From: CALDTK01 sp045110575
Lineage (GTDB): Bacteria > Bacteroidota > Bacteroidia > Chitinophagales > Saprospiraceae
DNA length: 64,000 nt
NCBI GenBank assembly: GCA_045110575.1
Contig: JBGCGF010000051.1
Coordinates: forward strand, 1 to 64,000
Direction: 5' to 3'
Positions 1-8,146 of this stretch are shown one piece after another. Each line of letters starts with the position of its first letter. Position 1 is the stretch's first letter. Both the position numbers and the translations under genes were made by a program. Below the pieces are notes generated by a model. The model made no database searches. It saw only the letters and a program-made list of their open reading frames with translations, and was not told the DNA's origin.

Positions 1-781
1 CGTTGATGTCTAAACTAGAAGAGCCAGTTTTTAATGCCGCATAATATGCAGGCTTGCGCTCAAGAACAGCACCCGAAATACTAAAGGGCAACGCGAAGCC
101 CAACTGTTTGCACAGCGCAGCTTCCGCAATGGCTCTACCGACGCGCCCATTCCCATCGAAGTACGGGTGAATCGTTTCGAAGTAGAGATGCGCTATCGCT
201 GAACTTAAAAATGCGCGCTCAGGATGTTCCTTTTGATCGGTTGCTTGATTGTACCAAACGATGAAGGTTTCCATCTCCATAGGAACTCGCTCGCAAGGAG
301 GCGCCTCAAAGTGAATTTCTTCTTGCCCAACCGCACCTGAGATCACATAGAGTGGTCTTTTGTTTTTTCGCCAGGTACCAACCCTTGGATCTTCATCATC
401 GCCAAGTGCCAGTTGGTGAAAACGATGGATAGTCTTTCTTGAAAGCGGCTCATTTGCTTGTTGCATTGCAACGATGGATAAGCGACCAATCGCCAACGCC
501 TTTCTACTTCCTTTCAATGCACTTGCATCTGCAAGTCCCAGCGCAACCAACGTTGATGAGCGCACATGATCTCTAAGGTAGTGTTCACCTTCTACTGCTG
601 CATTGGCTAAGCCTTCATCTGTATATGCTTCAGATTTCACGGCATCACGTAACTCTTTTGGCAACGCGCCTAAATTTCCGCGCAGGCGTTGCGCTTGGCC
701 GTAAAGACTCACTAGCATCGCCTGATGTTGCTCTAAATCGAAGCGATATATAGGCCATTCGGGCTGTTGCCAAGTATACAT
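1..781 (-). CDS. Fic family protein with N-terminal DUF4172-like region (3' end outside window)
   Basis: Reading leftwards from ATG at 781, the frame is open to the window edge, giving 260 residues without a stop. The Fic core motif HPYFDGNGRVGR starts at about residue 205; Fic enzymes usually transfer AMP from ATP to a hydroxyl group on a target protein. The N-terminal 90 residues (starting MYTWQQPEWP) look like the DUF4172 region found before many Fic domains. Near residue 65 the sequence NAAVEGE sits where class II Fic proteins carry the inhibitory motif (S/T)xxxE(G/N); Glu and Gly are present but the Ser/Thr position is Asn. The C-terminus, which often holds a DNA-binding winged helix in this family, lies outside the window. 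The target protein is unknown. Family assignment is secure; activity is inferred. Confidence 0.9.
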   Translation of the reverse strand, partial: MYTWQQPEWPIYRFDLEQHQAMLVSLYGQAQRLRGNLGALPKELRDAVKSEAYTDEGLANAAVEGEHYLRDHVRSSTLVALGLADASALKGSRKALAIGRLSIVAMQQANEPLSRKTIHRFHQLALGDDEDPRVGTWRKNKRPLYVISGAVGQEEIHFEAPPCERVPMEMETFIVWYNQATDQKEHPERAFLSSAIAHLYFETIHPYFDGNGRVGRAIAEAALCKQLGFALPFSISGAVLERKPAYYAALKTGSSSLDIN

Positions 782-853
782 GAGCCGAATATAAGCCTTA
801 ATCGGCTCATAAATCACGAAATCATGAGCCGATTAACCATCCTAATCGGCTCA
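781..853. promoter_or_regulatory. Two palindromes upstream of fic built from TGAGCCGATTAA half-sites
   Basis: Four copies of one half-site alternate in orientation: TGAGCCGAAT at 781-790, TTAATCGGCTCA at 798-809, TGAGCCGATTAA at 825-836 and TAATCGGCTCA at 843-853. They form two similar inverted repeats about 44 bp apart, the first touching the fic start codon. The arrangement suggests a paired operator for autoregulation of fic, or RNA hairpins in its leader. The second palindrome could also help end transcription of the ligase gene, but there is no clear T-run. The repeats are seen directly; the role is inferred. Confidence 0.6.
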
Positions 854-863
854 CACCCTCTTC

Positions 864-2513
864 CTACCCGCCATACAGCTCCAACATTTTCTTCAAATCT
901 TCGAGGGTATTGGCCTCTTCAATCGGCTTATCGGTGCGCCAACGTACCATGCGCGGGAAGCGAAGCGCGATGCCTGATTTGTGGCGTGTTGACTTATTAA
1001 TACCTTCAAAGGCTAGTTCGAATACATGGGTTGGCGGCACACTCCGCACCGGACCGAAACGCTCCAGCGTGTTCTTGCGCACCCAAGCGGTCATCTTGCT
1101 GAACTCCGCATCGGTCATTCCTGAATAGGCCTTTGCGAACGGGACAAGCGGCTTCTTGCCTTCTTCATCCGGCTCTCCCCAAACGGCAAACGTGTAGTCC
1201 GTATAGAGATTTGCGCGGCGACCAGATCCTCGCTGGGCATAGATCATGACCGCATCAATCGTGAGCGGGTCGACCTTCCACTTCCACCAATCGCCTTTCT
1301 TTCGGCCGATCAGATAAGGTGAATCAAGGCGTTTGAGCATTAGGCCCTCGGCGAGATGTTTTCGCGATTCATCACGAGCATCTGCTAAGTCTTGCCACGA
1401 TTCTGCTGGCACGGCCTTACTCAATGGAAGTAAGTCTGGCTGGTCAGCTTCCGATCCCGCGATTTGCGGGACTGCTTGCTTCGCGTGTAGCAGAACCTCC
1501 TCCAACTTGAGGCGGCGTTGTTTTAGCGAAAGCTGACGAATGTCCTCGCCCTTGAACTCTAAAAGGTCGTAACACATGAGGACTACAGGAACTTCTGTGA
1601 GCAGCTTCTTCCCGACCGTCTTCCTTCCTATGCGGCGCTGTAACTGCCCAAAAGAGAGCGGCATTCCATCTTGAAACGGTAGAATTTCACCGTCGATTAC
1701 AGTTCCGTTAGGTAGTGCTTTCGCCAAAACCAGCAACTCAGGATACTTGTCTGTCACCAATTCTTCTCCCCTACTCCACAAGAAGCTTTCACCTTTACGT
1801 ACAATCAGCTGACCGCGAATACCATCCCACTTGCGCTCGGCTTGCCACTCGGTAACGTCTCCAAGTTCTGCGGGCTCACTTTCAAGACCATAGGCGAGAT
1901 AGAACGGATAAGGCTTGGAGATATCTTCATTGGGCGAATGCTCGATGACCAGTTTGGTAAAGGTCGTATCGTCTACACTCCAATTGCCCATAAGACGATG
2001 CGCAAGCGTATTCTCTTCAATACCGGTGCTTGCTCCGAGTGCACGAACCATGAGTTTCTGGCTGACTCCTACCCGCAGGCCTCCGGTAATCAACTTGGTA
2101 AAACAGTAGCGTTGAATACCTGGGAGTTCGTCCCATGCTTCAAGAACGGCTTCCTTTTTACCCTCTTCGTCGTAAGAACGCAGGTTTCGGGTGTAATCGA
2201 TCCAATGGCTCAGGCTATGATCGGACTCACGCGAAGGAATGGGCTGCGTCAACGAAATCGCCTCGGCCAAATCTCCAGTTGTGTGATACGAATCCTCGAA
2301 GAGCCACAACGGGATCCCTGCTCGCTCGGCTGCCCACGTTCGGAGCAGTGTCGTTGTTACTGAACGCTTTGGTCGTCTTCCAGAAAAAAGCGCGATGGTC
2401 CACAGCTTATCATCTTCCGGAGCTTCATCGAAATAGCGCTTCAAGGCCTCAACCTTACGAGTCGTCTTCGTGGTTTCATCGAGTTTACGGTATAGCTGGG
2501 CGAAGCGTTGCAT
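864..2513 (-). CDS. ATP-dependent DNA ligase
   Basis: The 549-residue protein joins nicks in DNA through a ligase-AMP intermediate. The nucleotidyl-transfer motif I is ERKWDGIR at residues 226-233, making Lys228 the adenylated lysine. Motif TVIDGEIL lies at about 271-278, EGLMLKRLDSPY around 390, and the C-terminal motif WWKWK follows before an OB-fold region. The N-terminal 200 residues form the DNA-binding domain of LigB/LigI-type enzymes. In many bacteria this ligase sits beside a ligase-associated exonuclease and DEXH helicase; neither is visible here, its downstream neighbour being fic. A probable role in DNA repair beside NAD-dependent LigA is inferred from the family. The 14-bp word at 1717-1730 lies inside this gene, where it encodes VLAKA. 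Confidence 0.93.
   Translation of the reverse strand: MQRFAQLYRKLDETTKTTRKVEALKRYFDEAPEDDKLWTIALFSGRRPKRSVTTTLLRTWAAERAGIPLWLFEDSYHTTGDLAEAISLTQPIPSRESDHSLSHWIDYTRNLRSYDEEGKKEAVLEAWDELPGIQRYCFTKLITGGLRVGVSQKLMVRALGASTGIEENTLAHRLMGNWSVDDTTFTKLVIEHSPNEDISKPYPFYLAYGLESEPAELGDVTEWQAERKWDGIRGQLIVRKGESFLWSRGEELVTDKYPELLVLAKALPNGTVIDGEILPFQDGMPLSFGQLQRRIGRKTVGKKLLTEVPVVLMCYDLLEFKGEDIRQLSLKQRRLKLEEVLLHAKQAVPQIAGSEADQPDLLPLSKAVPAESWQDLADARDESRKHLAEGLMLKRLDSPYLIGRKKGDWWKWKVDPLTIDAVMIYAQRGSGRRANLYTDYTFAVWGEPDEEGKKPLVPFAKAYSGMTDAEFSKMTAWVRKNTLERFGPVRSVPPTHVFELAFEGINKSTRHKSGIALRFPRMVRWRTDKPIEEANTLEDLKKMLELYGG
1717..1730 (-). repeat. Dispersed 14-mer GTTTTGGCGAAAGC, copy 1 (in ligase gene)
   Basis: Exact copy of the dispersed word, read on the minus strand as V-L-A-K-A codons of the ligase. 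Confidence 0.75.
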
Positions 2514-2576
2514 GCAAAGTGAACGGCTGGGAAGGCGGGTTGTTCTTTGGTGCGTAAAGGCACGATATGGAAGTGT

Positions 2577-2622
2577 TGTGGTCCGACCGTTTTACGGTCG
2601 ACCGAGCAACGGTCGGACCACA
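2577..2622. repeat. REP-like hairpin element, copy 1, with 15-bp perfect arms
   Basis: TGTGGTCCGACCGTT at 2577-2591 is the exact reverse complement of 2608-2622. The 16-base loop itself contains the palindrome CGGTCGACCG. The left part (2577-2609) resembles elements at 14825-14857 and 24144-24176, which share TGTrGT, GACCG, CGGTC and ACCGAG. It lies between the divergent ligase and hsp20 genes. Confidence 0.6.
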
Positions 2623-2646
2623 TGCATATCGCAAAAAGGCTAGGCA

Positions 2647-2692
2647 GTGCCATAATGGCACCCGTTTTTAATTCAGAGCGACATTATGTCGC
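2647..2692. promoter_or_regulatory. Two perfect 15-bp palindromes upstream of the heat-shock gene
   Basis: GTGCCATAATGGCAC (2647-2661) and GCGACATTATGTCGC (2678-2692) are each perfect inverted repeats with 7-base arms, their centres 31 bp apart, or about three DNA turns. They lie 120-160 bp before the hsp20 start in the divergent intergenic region. They could be operators for a dimeric repressor or small cruciform repeats. No known heat-shock operator (CIRCE or HAIR) is recognised. Confidence 0.4.
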
Positions 2693-2809
2693 CCACTTCT
2701 CGCTTTTTTTGCCAATTCGTCCTAGAAAATCGGCTGGTCCATCATTTGATCTAGTGTTGGCATCGATGGCGTCGCTCTTGGCATCATCGCAAACTCAAAA
2801 TTTACTACC

Positions 2810-3208
2810 ATGATCTTAACTCAAATCCGCCCAAGCAACCACCGCACTTCAGCAACTCGTGCTAACCACCGTCCTATGACAAACCGACTCACCCGCCCAG
2901 CCGTCAACACGTTTGAAACGGACGAAGCATATAACCTTGAGCTATCCCTACCAGGTTGGGACAAGCAAGAAGTCAATCTTAAGGTCGACGGAGAGATACT
3001 CGTCGTCACTGGAAAGCAAGAAGTAGAAGGCGAACTCAACTATCGCAGGCGTGAGTTCGGCTTGACCTCTTTTGAGAAAAGCTTCCACCTTCCTGAGACG
3101 GTAGATGTCGATGGAATTGCCGCAACCCTGGAGCGCGGAATTTTAAGTATCGGCTTACCCAAAGTGCCAGCAGCGCAGCCCGTTCGCAAGGCGATCGCGG
3201 TTTCATAG
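2810..3208 (+). CDS. Small heat-shock protein (Hsp20/alpha-crystallin family)
   Basis: The 132-residue protein is a typical cytoplasmic holdase that binds unfolding proteins without ATP. The alpha-crystallin domain runs from about residue 37 (NTFETDEAYNLELSLPG) to 120, with the conserved element SFHLPETVDVDGIAATLERG near 91-110 and GILSIGLPK ending the fold. The start at ATG 2810 gives a disordered N-terminal arm of about 30 residues; an internal Met at residue 23 is an alternative start. It is divergent from the ligase gene across about 300 bp that holds three palindromes, and is followed by a clear terminator. Confidence 0.92.
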   Translation: MILTQIRPSNHRTSATRANHRPMTNRLTRPAVNTFETDEAYNLELSLPGWDKQEVNLKVDGEILVVTGKQEVEGELNYRRREFGLTSFEKSFHLPETVDVDGIAATLERGILSIGLPKVPAAQPVRKAIAVS

Positions 3209-3275
3209 CTGCTTAGATAGACGCTAAATTTGGTCAGGGGAGGTTACCCCTACTCGATAAATCACAAGAAAAGCT

Positions 3276-3312
3276 AGCTCCTGCCTTGCCCCCAGCTCGG
3301 TGGGAGCTTTTT
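3276..3312 (+). terminator. Rho-independent terminator after hsp20
   Basis: AGCTCC (3276-3281) pairs with GGAGCT (3303-3308), with further partial pairing inside, followed by a T-run to 3312. Confidence 0.6.
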
Positions 3313-3424
3313 GTTTGAAGAGGATCTTATATAAACTTCCACCCGCATCACTGGGCTGGTAAGTCTAGCATGCGTTAGGCCAGTTTGCTTCGAAAAGACG
3401 AAGTCTTGAGCAAGCGGGCTGGGC

Positions 3425-4852
3425 TTACTTCCTGATATGCAGCTGTGTTCCTGGGGCTGGAGCCTCTCCACCTGAGATCGAATTCCAGCTGACGAACTCT
3501 TGCCACGTCATCGAAGAAGCGTGCTTCTGCCAAACTTCTAGCATGCTCTCGTATCGCTGAAGCGTGTAATGAGCATTCGGTCCGCGACCTTCAGTAGTCT
3601 TCGGTAGGATTGCCTGCCCAACCGCCAAGGTTTGCAAGCGAATCTGTGGAAGATTTTCGATCTCAAGCTTGCTGCGGATGATCGGCTTGATGACCTCCAC
3701 ATATTCCGCGTGATAGACCTTCAATTCCTGTGGTCTGTCGCTGTAAGCCAGCGCTTGCGGATTCCAAGCTTGCAACAAGTGCACGCTGATCTTCTTGCTG
3801 CGGGCAAAGTCCTTCATGGTCATCTTCTCAGGGAAGTCGACGTATTCCAAGTGATACTCACTGGTCATGTCAGGAATTCCTTCCATCATGATTGGACGAG
3901 ATTGGATCTCCTTGACTAGTTCAGGATTCAACCCTTGAACACGCCATTGGATGAAATTGCGTAAATCCTTTGCTACACGTGTTGGTACACGGCAAGTTGC
4001 TCGTGGACCAGCAGGGACGTAATCCTTGCGGCAATGTGGATTGAGCTTGCGCATCAACTCTACGGAGATATTGGTTGCCTGTGCAGCCTCTGTTAGACTA
4101 ATGCCAAAAGGAGCGGGAACGCTGCTCACCAATTGCTCGTCAAGCGTAATGCTTCGAGGTTGAAGTCCGTGAGAAAGCCCGTGCTTGTGTAGGTAGGTTG
4201 CTGCTACAAATGCTGGAACGTAGTTGCGCGTCTCGCGAGGCAAGAACTTGCGCAGTTCCCAATAGGTCTTCTTTCCGGATCGACGCATTGCACGACGAAC
4301 ACGTCCAGGACCACCGTTATAAGCAGCCAACACCAAGGCCCAATCACCGAAACGCTCGTACTCGTCTTTCAAGAATTGAACAGCAGCTTTTGTAGCCAAT
4401 TCAGGATTGCCACGCTCGTCGAGTGTACCATTTACGGTAAGACCATACATCTGGCCCGTTCCAGGCATAAATTGCCAAAGCCCACCTGCTCCAGAGCGAC
4501 TCAACGCCGTTGGATCGAGTGCACTCTCTACAATAGCGAGGTACTTGAGGTCATCCGGTAATCCTGCTTTGCGCAGCTCAGCCTCAAACATGGGCAAGTA
4601 TGCGGGTGCACGTCCTAGAATCTTCTCTGACTTTTCTCTGTTGCGCAGCATATACCCTTTGATATAGCTCTGCGTCACGGGGTGATCCTTCACATCGATG
4701 ATGCTCGGCATATCGTCTAGCCGTTGAAGAATCTCTTGCTGCTCGAACTCAGAAAAGGTGGTTGCCCTAGCCGCAGAAGCGATCGGTCCGCCATACTGTG
4801 CATGTCCCAGAGAAAACATCGAGAGACAAAGCAGAAAAAGGTACAGGCGCAT
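3425..4852 (-). CDS. Membrane-bound lytic murein transglycosylase D-like protein with LysM-like repeats
   Basis: The 475-residue exported protein has a signal peptide (MRLYLFLLCLSMFSLGHAQ) and a goose-type/SLT transglycosylase domain at about residues 95-240. The catalytic Glu is probably Glu109 in LAIVESALDPTALSRSGAGG, followed by the conserved LWQFMPGTG and AAYNGGPGRVRRAM. It cleaves the MurNAc-GlcNAc bond of peptidoglycan to give 1,6-anhydroMurNAc. Residues 310-365 and the C-terminal 50 residues (HYTLQRYESMLEVW) resemble LysM modules, as in MltD. There is no lipobox, so it is periplasmic rather than a lipoprotein. It stands alone on its strand, convergent with hsp20. Confidence 0.9.
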   Translation of the reverse strand: MRLYLFLLCLSMFSLGHAQYGGPIASAARATTFSEFEQQEILQRLDDMPSIIDVKDHPVTQSYIKGYMLRNREKSEKILGRAPAYLPMFEAELRKAGLPDDLKYLAIVESALDPTALSRSGAGGLWQFMPGTGQMYGLTVNGTLDERGNPELATKAAVQFLKDEYERFGDWALVLAAYNGGPGRVRRAMRRSGKKTYWELRKFLPRETRNYVPAFVAATYLHKHGLSHGLQPRSITLDEQLVSSVPAPFGISLTEAAQATNISVELMRKLNPHCRKDYVPAGPRATCRVPTRVAKDLRNFIQWRVQGLNPELVKEIQSRPIMMEGIPDMTSEYHLEYVDFPEKMTMKDFARSKKISVHLLQAWNPQALAYSDRPQELKVYHAEYVEVIKPIIRSKLEIENLPQIRLQTLAVGQAILPKTTEGRGPNAHYTLQRYESMLEVWQKHASSMTWQEFVSWNSISGGEAPAPGTQLHIRK

Positions 4853-5046
4853 AAAACGGATTGCAGAGGTGCGTAGAACAGCGTCGAAGATACCTGTTCA
4901 CTTACATGATAGATTAAGTGAATTTGTCACATTCGACTGGGGAGAATGAGCGAAAACAGGGCCATTCTTGTATCTCGACCGACTGAATCAGACTGAGGAC
5001 CATCCATCTTTGAATCCGCACCACCGACAGCGTCGGTCGAACGGCG

Positions 5047-6408
5047 CTACGAAAGCTTCGTAATCAAGGCCTCTATCGAATACGTGTCCTGCTCTCCAGT
5101 CGTTAATTCCTTGACGGATAGCTGGTCTGCTTCTCGTTCGTTGCTACCAATTAAAGCGACAAAAGGAATCTGCTCCTTGTCCGCATACTTCATTGGCCTT
5201 TTCGGCTTTCCGGCCTCAGGATAGCAATCCGCAGCGATCCCTGCAGAACGCAGTTGATCTGTTTTGGCGAAAGCCCAAGCAAGGTTCTCCTCATCCATAG
5301 CAGCCAACAAGATCTTACGACCTGTGCGCACCGTGTCTGGCCAAGCATTCATCTCTTCGAGCACATCGTAAATACGTTCGGCACCAAAGCTGATACCGAC
5401 GCCGCTCATGTCACGACCACCGAACGCCTCAGTTAAGTTAGCATAGCGACCACCGCCACCGATACTTCCCATCTTGATTTTCTCCTGTCCTGGAGCAGTC
5501 GTATCGACCACTACTTCGAAGATGCAACCGGTGTAGTAGCTAAGGCCACGCGCCAATGTTGGATCAAAGACAACACGCTGATCTGGGTTCATCGCAGCTA
5601 CTAGCTCCAATACCTTCTTCAGTTCGCTTGCACCGTGCTGTCCTTCTTCTGTATTCGCGAGTGAAGTCGTCCACGTTTCCAAAGACGTTTCGTTCAGCAT
5701 TCCGAGAAGCTGCGCAGCACTTTCGGCAGTCATGCCTTTGGTCTGCAACTCCTCCCCTACTCGCTCTGCTCCAATCTTATCAAGCTTGTCTATCGCTGTA
5801 ACCACTTCGATAAACTTGTCTTTTGCGCCTGCTAGTTCAGCTAAGCCTGCAAGGATTCCACGGTGATTAATACGAATGACGACCTTCAATCCTACCGCGG
5901 TATAAACTCGCTCAAAGAGGCGCACTAATTCCGCCTCATACACGAGCGAATCACTACCCACTACATCAGCATCACACTGGTAGAATTCCTGATAACGTCC
6001 CTTCTGCGGGCGATCTGCACGCCACACCGGCTGAATCGCATACCGCTTAAACGGGAAGCTCAACTCGTTTTGGTGTTGCACCACAAAGCGTGCAAACGGG
6101 ACCGTCAAGTCATACCGTAATCCACGCTTCGACAGACTAGCTACGGCTGCTTTAGAATCACGATTGCTCAATGCATCCGCATCTGCTTTCGCCAAAAAGT
6201 CACCGTTGTTCAGTACCTTGAACAGTAGCTGATCACCTTCTTCTCCGTACTTACCCGTCAACGTAGAGAGGTTCTCCATCGCTGGCGTCTCAATGGGCGC
6301 ATATCCAAACCGCTGAAAATGCTCGCGCAGTACTTCGAAGAGGTAGTCGCGCTTGCGCATTTGGGAAGGGGTGAAATCTCGGGTGCCTTTTGGCGTACTT
6401 GGTTTCAT
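5047..6408 (-). CDS. hisS: Histidyl-tRNA synthetase
   Basis: The 453-residue class II synthetase charges tRNA-His with histidine. It starts MKPSTPKGTRDFTPSQMRKRDYLF, the usual HisRS beginning. Motif 2 is seen in KGRYQEFYQCDADVVG and motif 3 in MSGVGISFGAERIYDVL. The HisRS signature regions LARGLSYYTGCIFEV and GGGGRYANLTEAFGG are intact. The C-terminal anticodon-binding domain begins near residue 360. The 14-bp word at 5261-5274 encodes the residues AFAKT here. Length and motifs are normal. Upstream lies an AT-rich repeat zone and then the four-helix gene on the same strand. Confidence 0.97.
   Translation of the reverse strand: MKPSTPKGTRDFTPSQMRKRDYLFEVLREHFQRFGYAPIETPAMENLSTLTGKYGEEGDQLLFKVLNNGDFLAKADADALSNRDSKAAVASLSKRGLRYDLTVPFARFVVQHQNELSFPFKRYAIQPVWRADRPQKGRYQEFYQCDADVVGSDSLVYEAELVRLFERVYTAVGLKVVIRINHRGILAGLAELAGAKDKFIEVVTAIDKLDKIGAERVGEELQTKGMTAESAAQLLGMLNETSLETWTTSLANTEEGQHGASELKKVLELVAAMNPDQRVVFDPTLARGLSYYTGCIFEVVVDTTAPGQEKIKMGSIGGGGRYANLTEAFGGRDMSGVGISFGAERIYDVLEEMNAWPDTVRTGRKILLAAMDEENLAWAFAKTDQLRSAGIAADCYPEAGKPKRPMKYADKEQIPFVALIGSNEREADQLSVKELTTGEQDTYSIEALITKLS
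5261..5274 (+). repeat. Dispersed 14-mer GTTTTGGCGAAAGC, copy 2 (in hisS)
   Basis: Exact copy. The gene runs on the other strand, so the sense strand reads GCTTTCGCCAAAAC and encodes A-F-A-K-T. Confidence 0.75.
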
Positions 6409-6429
6409 AATTTACTAAGATTTGGAAGT

Positions 6430-6500
6430 CGCCAAAAGGCAAATTTTGAATTGGTCCTTGAAGCTTCGCTTCTACGCAATTTTGAATTTTGAATTTCCCA
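6430..6500. repeat. AT-rich dispersed intergenic repeat with inverted copy at 8457-8520
   Basis: Bases 6458-6479 are the perfect 22-bp reverse complement of 8478-8499, and the flanks (AAATTTTGAATTGG before, AATTTTGAATTTTG after) match imperfectly, so the two elements are inverted copies of about 55-65 bp. Both contain the AATTTTGAAT word that recurs in gaps of this window at 7056-7086, 8190-8222, 8345-8372 and 55362-55382. Confidence 0.65.
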
Positions 6501-6504
6501 GACG

Positions 6505-6978
6505 CTACGAGATGTTTTTCTCGCCTTCGGCTCGGGAACCAGGCTTAGAAAGATGCCGAGCTTTTGTGGTTTTGATTACCGCTTTCAAGATGCGCACTAC
6601 CTCATCCAAATCGGCGATCGGCTGCTTAGTTGTATCAGTCTTTAAAAGCTTAAGTTCGACGGCGTAGCGCATCCAAAAATTAGACTCTCTTGCTTCTTTG
6701 AGCGCAATGTAAAGCTTCGCAACAAAGTCTTTTGGACTGCTGGCTCCATTGGCCTCAGAAATATTCGCAGCTACAGATGATGAACTCCTAAGTAATTGAT
6801 TACCTGCGTAGTAAGTCTTTCGATCCTCGCATAGCGGCATTGCGATCTCCCCAATAGTTACTGCGAAAGCAAAGCTTTTGTCACGCAGCGGATTTGGACG
6901 CTCATACTCAGTACGATCTTCCTTTGCGAAAGCAAGAGAGGCAACTTCATTAAATATTTCATTAGGGTCGAATTCCAT
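6505..6978 (-). CDS. Four-helix bundle protein (S23/Avd-like family)
   Basis: The 157-residue protein matches the small family first seen in 23S rRNA intervening sequences (TIGR02436, related to Avd). The central part, with LLRSSSSVAANISEANGASS and DFVAKLYIALKEARESNFWM, is the family hallmark, predicted to fold as an up-down bundle that assembles into a basic pentamer. The N-terminal 25 residues and the polar C-terminus are extra. Family members outside retroelements have no settled function; nucleic-acid binding is inferred from Avd. No reverse transcriptase or template repeat is nearby. It lies between hisS and pheS on the same strand, flanked by repeats, which suggests insertion as a separate unit. 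Confidence 0.85.
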   Translation of the reverse strand: MEFDPNEIFNEVASLAFAKEDRTEYERPNPLRDKSFAFAVTIGEIAMPLCEDRKTYYAGNQLLRSSSSVAANISEANGASSPKDFVAKLYIALKEARESNFWMRYAVELKLLKTDTTKQPIADLDEVVRILKAVIKTTKARHLSKPGSRAEGEKNIS

Positions 6979-7014
6979 TCTAGTCTAATCTGTATTCTCA
7001 CTAACGAGCCAAAG

Positions 7015-7085
7015 GCGAGCAACATCTAGCCAACATCCTGTCGGCCGTCACGAACATTCAAAATTCGTAACTCAAAATTCAAAAT
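7015..7085. repeat. Intergenic direct repeat, copy A (partner at 8305-8370)
   Basis: About 66 bp starting GCGAGCAACAT matches 8305-8370 with around nine differences. The shared core is CGGCCGTCACGA followed by ATTCAAAATTCG and ACTCAAAATTC. The pair flanks pheS on both sides. Confidence 0.65.
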
Positions 7086-7102
7086 TAGGCCAAAGGCCGC
7101 CC

Positions 7103-8146
7103 TTAAAAAGCTCCTTTGAACTGCCCAAGGAATCGCATATCACCTTCAAACAACATCCGGATGTCATTGATACGATACTGCAACATCGCCTGACGCTCAA
7201 TGCCCATACCGAAGGCAAAGCCTGAATACTTTGAAGAATCGATGCCACAGTTCTCGAGAACAGCTGGATCAACCATGCCGCAACCGAGAATCTCGAGCCA
7301 GCCGGTGCCTTTGGTGATGCGCTTTGCATGCTCATCGCCAAGTCCCCACCAAACATCCACCTCTGCACTTGGCTCAGTAAACGGGAAGTAACTCGGACGC
7401 ATGCGGATCTTTGCATCAGGACCGTACATCTCGCGAGCGAAGTGAAGGATCGTCTGCTTGAGATCTGCAAAGCTGACCGCCTCATCAATGTACAAGCCTT
7501 CCACTTGGTGGAATTGGGCGTGACTTCGTGCCGAGATGGTCTCGTTACGATAAACACGTCCTGGCGCGATGATGCGGATCGGTGGTTTTTGAGTGGTCAT
7601 TGCACGCGACTGCACACTTGAAGTGTGCGTACGGAGCAATAATTTTTCTGGCCCTCTTAGGTAGAAGGTGTCTTGCATGTCGCGCGCAGGGTGATCCTCT
7701 GGCGTGTTCATGGCAGTGAAATTGTGCCAGTCGTCTTCGATCTCGCGATCTTCTTGCACGGCAAATCCCAATCGCTCGAAAATATCGATGATGCGATCCA
7801 ACACGAGGTTGACTGGATGACGGCCTCCTGGCTGAACAGGCTCGCCTGGACGAGTAAGGTCTAAGCCTTCAAGGCTCGCTGCGGTTTTCGCTTTCGCAAA
7901 ACCAGCCTTCGCTTCTTCAAGACGCTGCTCAGCACCCTGTTTTACGCTGTTCACGAGCTGACCGTAGTCGCGACGTTGGTCGCCAGGAATATCCTTCATC
8001 GCACCCATGAGTGCTTTGACTTTTCCCTTTGTGCCTAGAAATTCTATCCGGAATTGCTCCGCACTATCGGCATCGGTAATCGTTGCTAATTTGATTTCTT
8101 TGCCCAATGCTTGGGCTACGGCAAATACATCTTGTTGATCGGACAT
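7103..8146 (-). CDS. pheS: Phenylalanyl-tRNA synthetase alpha subunit
   Basis: The 347-residue subunit forms the catalytic half of the alpha2-beta2 enzyme that charges tRNA-Phe. The N-terminal 90 residues form the coiled-coil arm that contacts tRNA. The core has RPGEPVQPGGRHPVN, class II motif 2 around ISARSHAQFHQVEGLYIDE, and motif 3 GFAFGMGIERQAML near the C-terminus. Phenylalanine-pocket residues in this region look normal. pheT is not adjacent, so the subunits are encoded separately. The gene is bracketed by two copies of an intergenic direct repeat. Confidence 0.97.
   Translation of the reverse strand: MSDQQDVFAVAQALGKEIKLATITDADSAEQFRIEFLGTKGKVKALMGAMKDIPGDQRRDYGQLVNSVKQGAEQRLEEAKAGFAKAKTAASLEGLDLTRPGEPVQPGGRHPVNLVLDRIIDIFERLGFAVQEDREIEDDWHNFTAMNTPEDHPARDMQDTFYLRGPEKLLLRTHTSSVQSRAMTTQKPPIRIIAPGRVYRNETISARSHAQFHQVEGLYIDEAVSFADLKQTILHFAREMYGPDAKIRMRPSYFPFTEPSAEVDVWWGLGDEHAKRITKGTGWLEILGCGMVDPAVLENCGIDSSKYSGFAFGMGIERQAMLQYRINDIRMLFEGDMRFLGQFKGAF

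Noticed and set aside
6505..6978. Diversity-generating retroelement suggested by the Avd-like four-helix protein
   Set aside because: No reverse transcriptase, template repeat or variable-repeat gene lies nearby; stand-alone members of this family are common.
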